A stretch of DNA of 18,126 bases from an uncultured Verrucomicrobiales bacterium (GTDB lineage Bacteria; Verrucomicrobiota; Verrucomicrobiia; Verrucomicrobiales; Akkermansiaceae): contig CALBJX010000088.1 in assembly GCA_937893015.1 (NCBI GenBank), positions 1 through 18,126 on the forward strand. Direction: 5' to 3'. A program made the position numbers and the translations under genes. Below the pieces are notes generated by a model. It worked only from the letters and a program-made list of their open reading frames with translations, searched no databases and was not told the DNA's origin. Of the stretch, positions 14,343 through 18,126 are shown one piece after another; the first letter of the stretch is position 1, and each line of letters opens with the position of its first letter.

Positions 14343-15530
14343 TTACGCCTGATACAATACGCGGGCTCCTTCGCCCGGGCGGGTGATGAGGTAAGCGGTT
14401 TCGATGCCCAGCGCGTTGCGGTAGGCCTCAATCATCTCCTCGGCCACCTGTTGCACGTCGTCGGACTTGACGAGCGCGACGATGCAGCCGCCGAAGCCGC
14501 CGCCCGTCATGCGCGCGCCGTACACGGAGGCGGCGGAGGGGATGCTGTCGGCGAGGGAGACGAGGGTGTCCACCTCGGCGCAGGAGACTTCGAAGTCGTC
14601 GCGCAGGGAGGCGTGGGAGCCGCGCATGGCGACACCCGCGGCGTTCCAGTCACCCGCGGCCACGGCCTCCGCAAAGGCGGCCACGCGCAGGTTCTCGCCG
14701 ATGACGTGGCGGGCACGGCGGTAGCAGAGGTCGCCCAGCTCCGCCTTCTTGGCCTCCAGCATATCCAGCGTGGCACCGCGCAGGGAGGACACGCCGAGGA
14801 TGGTGCAGGCGTCCTCGCAGTTCTTGCGGCGGGCGGCATAACCGCCGTCGGCAAGGGAGTGCTTCACGGCGGAGTCGATGACGAGCACGCTGACGGTGGG
14901 GTCCGTCATCGGCACGAGCTTGTAGGAAAGGTCTTTGCAGTCCAGCATCAGCGCGTGGTCCTTGCGACCGTTGGCGGAGATGAACTGGTCCATGATGCCG
15001 CAGGGCACGTTCACGAACTCATGCTCCGTGGCTTGGCCGATGAGGGCGCGGTCCGTGGGCGTGACCTCCACGCCGCAGAGGGCGGCAAAGGCCGTGCAGG
15101 CGGACACCTCGAAGGCAGCGGAGGAGGAGAGACCGCCGCCGCGGGGCACGTTGGAGTCGATGAGCATATCCACGGCGGGAACGCTGATGCCGCGGCGGCC
15201 GAGCATGGTGATGACGCCGCGCACATAGTTGGTCCAGAAGGGCTCGCCGGGCTTGTCCGTCTCGGCGGGGTCGAGCTCAATCATCTCTTCGCCGATGCCG
15301 CCGATCCAGCGGTGCTTGCCCGTGGGGGAGGGGGCAATGGCAATCACATTGATGTTGTTGAGCGCCATGGGCATCACAAAGCCTTCGTTGTAGTCCGTGT
15401 GTTCACCGATGAGGTTCACACGGCCGGGGGAGGCGGAGATGACGATGGGTTTGTGTCCGAAGTATTCTTCGAAGTACGGCGTGATGGTTTCTGCGCTGAT
15501 TTCGCGTTCCTCTAAGTCCATAACAGGCAT
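14343..15530 (-). CDS. galK: Galactokinase
   Basis: Phosphorylates alpha-D-galactose with ATP to galactose 1-phosphate, the first step of the Leloir pathway. The 395-residue GHMP kinase has the family length. Seen: the galactokinase signature GRVNLIGEHTDYNEG (36-50) with catalytic Arg37 and the sugar-binding Glu43 and Asp46, the ATP loop PRGGGLSSSAAFE (129-141), the catalytic base Asp181 in CGIMDQF, and motif three MTGGGFGGC (341-349). The start is the ATG at 15530; the ATG at 15521 (MDLEE) is an equally possible start, since neither has a Shine-Dalgarno site. It lies upstream of the Na+/galactose-type symporter on the same strand. No galT or galE is in the window. Confidence 0.96.
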   Translation of the reverse strand: MPVMDLEEREISAETITPYFEEYFGHKPIVISASPGRVNLIGEHTDYNEGFVMPMALNNINVIAIAPSPTGKHRWIGGIGEEMIELDPAETDKPGEPFWTNYVRGVITMLGRRGISVPAVDMLIDSNVPRGGGLSSSAAFEVSACTAFAALCGVEVTPTDRALIGQATEHEFVNVPCGIMDQFISANGRKDHALMLDCKDLSYKLVPMTDPTVSVLVIDSAVKHSLADGGYAARRKNCEDACTILGVSSLRGATLDMLEAKKAELGDLCYRRARHVIGENLRVAAFAEAVAAGDWNAAGVAMRGSHASLRDDFEVSCAEVDTLVSLADSIPSAASVYGARMTGGGFGGCIVALVKSDDVQQVAEEMIEAYRNALGIETAYLITRPGEGARVLYQA

Positions 15531-15564
15531 TATTTAGCACAAATACGCGCGGAATGGAAGCGCA

Positions 15565-15576
15565 AAATCCGGATTT
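15565..15576. promoter_or_regulatory. 12-bp perfect palindrome upstream of galK
   Basis: AAATCCGGATTT is a perfect palindrome 34 bp before the galK start, in the 73-bp gap after the GcvT-family gene. It could be an operator for a dimeric regulator of galK. A palindrome of this size can occur by chance, and I see no second copy before the symporter. Confidence 0.25.
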
Positions 15577-15603
15577 ATCATCCCTCTGTCCGGGATAGTT
15601 TTT

Positions 15604-16668
15604 CTAAATCACTTCCCTGTCCGTCACAATGGCGGGAATCGCATGCCCGCCGATGATGATGCGCAGGCGGGTGCCGGGGCGTGCCATGCGGCGGGCAAGG
15701 TAGGCCATCGCCACCCCGCGCCGTGCGTGCGGCAGCAGACACCCGCTGGTCACGTTGCCGATGGTGGCGCCGATGTCATCGATGATGCGGTCGCCGGCGT
15801 GCGGGGCATCGCTCTCCTGCTCACAACTCAGGGCGGCGACGCGCTTCATGGTACCCGCGCGGCTCTGGCGGCGCAGGGCTTCCGCCCCGATGAAATCCTT
15901 GGAAAGGTCACAGAAGCGGCTCATGGCACATTGGATGGGGGTCTTGTCGGGGCCGATGTCGCGGCCGGGAACGGCTGCGCCGTGCTCCAGACGGAGGCAT
16001 TCGCGGGCCGCCAGGCCGCAAGGGGTCGCCCCTGCGGCAAGGAAGGACTCATACCACGAAATCCCCGCGGAGGCGCGGCAGAAAATCTCCAGACCCGACT
16101 CCTCCACCATGGAGGCGCGCACGAGAAGAAACTCCTCCCCGCCGCGTTGCAGACGGCGGAAGCTCATGGCCGGCGGTAGTTCCACCTCCGGCAGCACGCG
16201 GGCGAAGATTTGCTCCGCCTCGGGACCATAGAGGCCGAGACCGCTGTAGCGCTCTGTCTCATCCCGCAGCTCGATGGGGCCGTCAGGGCGGTGATCGCTC
16301 AGCCATGAAAACACCTCGCCCGCCACGCGCGGGTGCCCGAGCAGAAAGAAACGCCCCGCACTTTCGCGGAAGAGGAGAAGTTTGTCGATGATACCGCCGT
16401 TCTCCTGCAACAGCAGTGTGCGCTGTCCCATGCCGTCGCGGCAATGTGTCACGGAGTTGGAGAGCATCCCCTCCAACCAGCGCAGTGCGCCGTTGCCCGT
16501 GACGCTGAATTTGCCGAGATGGGAGATATCGAAAAGCCCCGCCGCGGAGCGGGCCGCGCGGTGTTCTTCGGAAATGCCCGCGTAGTGGCGCGGCATGCTC
16601 CAGCCGTCAATGGTGTCCATGTGTGCGCCGTGGCGCACGTGCAGCGGGGTGATGGGGGATTCGTGCAT
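15604..16668 (-). CDS. GcvT-family folate-binding aminomethyltransferase-like protein
   Basis: A 354-residue protein that matches the GcvT fold along its length: SPITPLHVRHGAHM and GWSMPRHY at the start, AAGLFDISHLGKFSVTG (43-59), the Asp-containing GGIID (91-95), PCGLAARECLRLEHG (216-230), TPIQCA, DFIGAEAL (258-265) and IGNVTSGCLLP (303-313). GcvT releases methylene-tetrahydrofolate from the glycine cleavage complex. The usual RTGYTGEDG loop is degenerate here (RASMVEESG, 184-192), and no gcvH or gcvP is near, so it may be a divergent paralogue. It lacks the KGCYxGQE motif of YgfZ. Start: ATG at 16668; a GTG at 16674 in the same frame is possible. It follows recR by 54 bp and may share its transcript. 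Confidence 0.8.
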   Translation of the reverse strand: MHESPITPLHVRHGAHMDTIDGWSMPRHYAGISEEHRAARSAAGLFDISHLGKFSVTGNGALRWLEGMLSNSVTHCRDGMGQRTLLLQENGGIIDKLLLFRESAGRFFLLGHPRVAGEVFSWLSDHRPDGPIELRDETERYSGLGLYGPEAEQIFARVLPEVELPPAMSFRRLQRGGEEFLLVRASMVEESGLEIFCRASAGISWYESFLAAGATPCGLAARECLRLEHGAAVPGRDIGPDKTPIQCAMSRFCDLSKDFIGAEALRRQSRAGTMKRVAALSCEQESDAPHAGDRIIDDIGATIGNVTSGCLLPHARRGVAMAYLARRMARPGTRLRIIIGGHAIPAIVTDREVI

Positions 16669-16722
16669 GCCCACAGCATGGCACAGAGGAAACCGGGCGG
16701 CAAGGGGTTAGATACAACTGTT

Positions 16723-17331
16723 TCACAGCCCGCGGCGCCCCTCCAGCGCACGCATGAGCGTGACGGCATCGGCATGGCCGAGGCCGGCCCCTGCGGGCAT
16801 GCCCTGCGCGAGGCGGGTGCAGCGGCAGGGGAGGGCGGCGAGCTGTTCGGCAAGGTAGAGGGCGGTCGCTTCACCTTCTACATCGGAGCCGACGGCGAGG
16901 ATGACCTCGCAGCCGGGGTGAGCCTGCACACGGGTGAGGAGTTTTTCGATGGCGAGGTCTTCGGGCATCACGCCGTCCAGCGGGGAAATCTTGCCGCCGA
17001 GGCAGTGGTAGAGTCCGCGGAAGAGGCCGCAGCGCTCGATGGGCAGCACATCGGTGGGCTGCTCTACCACACAAAGAGTGTTCGCATCGCGGGCGGGATC
17101 CGCGCAGGCGGTGCAGCGTTGCCCCTCCGTGGCGAAGAAGCCGCATTCGGGGCAGGTGCCCACGCTGTCGGCGGCGCGGGTCAGGGCCGCGGCCAGTTGG
17201 CGGGCTTCGTTGCGCCCCTGTTGCAGAAACCAGAGGGCCAGACGCTCCGCCCCGCGGCTGCCCACGCCGGGCATGCGCTTCAGCGAGGCGATGAGTTCCA
17301 GCACATCGTTGGGGTATTCCTGCGCTTTCAT
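16723..17331 (-). CDS. recR: Recombination mediator protein RecR
   Basis: RecR acts with RecO (and RecF) to load RecA at single-strand gaps. The 202-residue protein has the standard order of parts: helix-hairpin-helix MPGVGSRGAERLA (20-32), a four-Cys zinc finger (C60, C63, C73, C76), a Toprim domain starting LCVVEQPTDV (87-96) with VGSDVEGEATALYL (147-160), and the conserved end RLAQGMPAGAGLGHADAVTL. The ATG at 17331 overlaps the stop of the membrane gene as ATGA, so translation is probably coupled. The frame stays open further upstream, but RecR homology begins here. RecR usually lies beside dnaX/ybaB; that context is absent. Confidence 0.96.
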   Translation of the reverse strand: MKAQEYPNDVLELIASLKRMPGVGSRGAERLALWFLQQGRNEARQLAAALTRAADSVGTCPECGFFATEGQRCTACADPARDANTLCVVEQPTDVLPIERCGLFRGLYHCLGGKISPLDGVMPEDLAIEKLLTRVQAHPGCEVILAVGSDVEGEATALYLAEQLAALPCRCTRLAQGMPAGAGLGHADAVTLMRALEGRRGL

Positions 17332-17840
17332 GCGTCGTCCTCCTTGAACTTGGGGGAGAAGAGCAGGTGGCGCAGGGCGCGGGCGAGCGGGCGGAGCTCC
17401 GCCCCCAGCCAGCAGAGCGCGGCGCAGAGCAGCACGTTGGCCATGTTCAGCACGCCGCCCCAGAGCACGCAGAGGAGCCCCGGCAGGGCCAGAGCCACCA
17501 GCGCGGGCAGCATGATTTGCACGCGGCCGAGGAAGCGGCGCTCGCGCAGCAGCACGGCGGAGAGCCACAGCGTGACCGCCACGCAGAGCCAGAAGGTGCC
17601 CGCCGGGCCGAGCAGGGAAATCTGCGCCTCCTCCGCGCCGATGAAGAAGGGGTTGCCGCCGAGGAAGCGAATCTGCTCCAGCTCCAGCGCATCCGCGAAG
17701 CCCGCGAATTCCGCCGCCGTGGTGAGGGCGAGCACAATGAAGCTCAACCCCAGCCAGCGCACCAGAAAGCGGTCGCCCACCGTGAAGCTGCCGGGCGGCG
17801 GGCAAAGATGGCGCAGGAGGCGGCGGAGACGGACGCTCAT
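17328..17840 (-). CDS. Small polytopic membrane protein, unknown function
   Basis: A 170-residue product with about four hydrophobic helices (near residues 25-44, 79-98, 107-127 and 128-147), a basic N-terminus (VRLRRLLRHLCPPPG) and a charged tail ending FKEDDA. I do not recognise a family. The stop codon overlaps the recR start by 4 bp, so the two genes are translationally coupled. The ATG at 17840 lies 9 bp from the type 1 heptad element and has no Shine-Dalgarno sequence. The sequence is Leu/Ala-rich as expected for a membrane protein from a GC-rich genome. Confidence 0.75.
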   Translation of the reverse strand: MSVRLRRLLRHLCPPPGSFTVGDRFLVRWLGLSFIVLALTTAAEFAGFADALELEQIRFLGGNPFFIGAEEAQISLLGPAGTFWLCVAVTLWLSAVLLRERRFLGRVQIMLPALVALALPGLLCVLWGGVLNMANVLLCAALCWLGAELRPLARALRHLLFSPKFKEDDA

Positions 17841-17848
17841 AGAGAAAT

Positions 17849-17946
17849 GTACGATTTACGATGTACGATGTACGATTGGGAAGTGAGGCGCAGCTACGCT
17901 GCGCACGAATTTCAAAACTTCGTACATCGTACCTCGTACATCGTAC
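17849..17946. repeat. Complete short type 1 heptad element downstream of fabF
   Basis: Exactly four heptads at 17849-17876 (GTACGAT, TTACGAT, GTACGAT, GTACGAT) face four at 17919-17946 (TTCGTAC, ATCGTAC, CTCGTAC, ATCGTAC); 25 of 28 positions are complementary. The core is one perfect 7-bp stem-loop, GCGCAGC-TAC-GCTGCGC (17888-17904). The element is 98 bp and fills the gap between the fabF stop (17951) and the membrane gene start (17840). Transcribed, it would fold as a 28-bp stem capped by the GC hairpin. Confidence 0.85.
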
Positions 17947-17950
17947 ATTC

Positions 17951-18126
17951 TTAGGCGACAAATCGCTTCACGATGAGCGAGGAGTTGTGGCCGCCGAAGC
18001 CGAAGGAGTTGCTCAGCGCCACATCCACCTGCATGCTGCGGCCCGTGTTGGCGCAGACATCGAGGTCGCACTCGGGGTCCTGGTTGAACACGTTGATGGT
18101 GGGGGGAACAAAATTGTCCTGAATCG
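17951..18126 (-). CDS. fabF: 3-oxoacyl-[acyl-carrier-protein] synthase II, C-terminal part
   Basis: The last 57 codons of a gene whose 5' part is beyond the right edge. The translation contains FVPPTINVFNQDPECDLDV, then ALSNSFGFGGHNSSLIVKRF and the stop TAA (17953-17951). PPTIN, DPECDLD and NSFGFGGHN are hallmark C-terminal motifs of KAS II; the His of the first catalytic motif and the active-site Cys would lie outside the window. FabF extends acyl-ACP chains in fatty acid synthesis in the cytoplasm. Confidence 0.93.
   Translation of the reverse strand, partial: IQDNFVPPTINVFNQDPECDLDVCANTGRSMQVDVALSNSFGFGGHNSSLIVKRFVA

Noticed and set aside
17849..17946. Heptad arrays as CRISPR repeats
   Set aside because: Units are 7 bp with no spacers, and arms are inverted; no cas gene is in the window.
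17332..17961. Extension of the recR frame upstream to 17961
   Set aside because: It runs through the membrane gene and the heptad repeat in a low-complexity frame; RecR homology begins at the ATG at 17331.

Overview
The window holds fifteen chromosomal genes of a bacterium, all but one complete. There is no phage, insertion sequence, CRISPR array or RNA gene that I can recognise. Coding DNA is clearly GC-rich (G/C third positions dominate), while some gaps are AT-rich islands. The gene set (GTP-type PEP carboxykinase, a vSGLT-like sugar symporter beside galactokinase, an LpxG/YaeI-like phosphoesterase, secreted transglutaminase-like/discoidin proteins, few Shine-Dalgarno sites) fits a gut or host-associated member of the Verrucomicrobiota or a related PVC lineage. 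That placement is inference, not proof.

Layout. From 1 to 2100: one arm of a heptad repeat, a strong terminator, and pckG on the minus strand. From 2122 to 6196 all genes are on the plus strand: a 66-residue membrane peptide, prfB with its programmed +1 frameshift, three tandem small lipoproteins sharing one leader, trmD, and a secreted metallophosphoesterase. From 6276 to the right edge all genes are on the minus strand. Reading from the right edge these are: fabF (only its 3' end), a small membrane protein overlapping recR by 4 bp, recR, a GcvT-family protein, galK, a galactose-type Na+ symporter, a TerB-like/AAA+ fusion, and two secreted proteins that look like one operon.

How the genes work together. 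galK and the symporter form a galactose uptake and phosphorylation pair. pckG gives gluconeogenesis. prfB and trmD serve translation, recR serves recombinational repair, and fabF serves fatty acid synthesis.

The most unusual signal is not a gene. Five intergenic gaps carry islands built from tandem 7-bp units. In the best cases two arms of exactly four heptads face each other as inverted repeats around a GC-rich stem-loop (17849-17946 and 2412-2607). Another element of the same design uses a completely different heptad (14140-14323), and two solitary arms occur (2323-2350 and 3773-3814, the latter with a third heptad type). Sharing of the architecture without sharing of the heptad sequence suggests a mobile or RNA-structured repeat class worth a genome-wide search. 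A second recurrent theme is promoters whose -10 box ends only 9-11 nt before the start codon, implying leaderless or nearly leaderless mRNAs.
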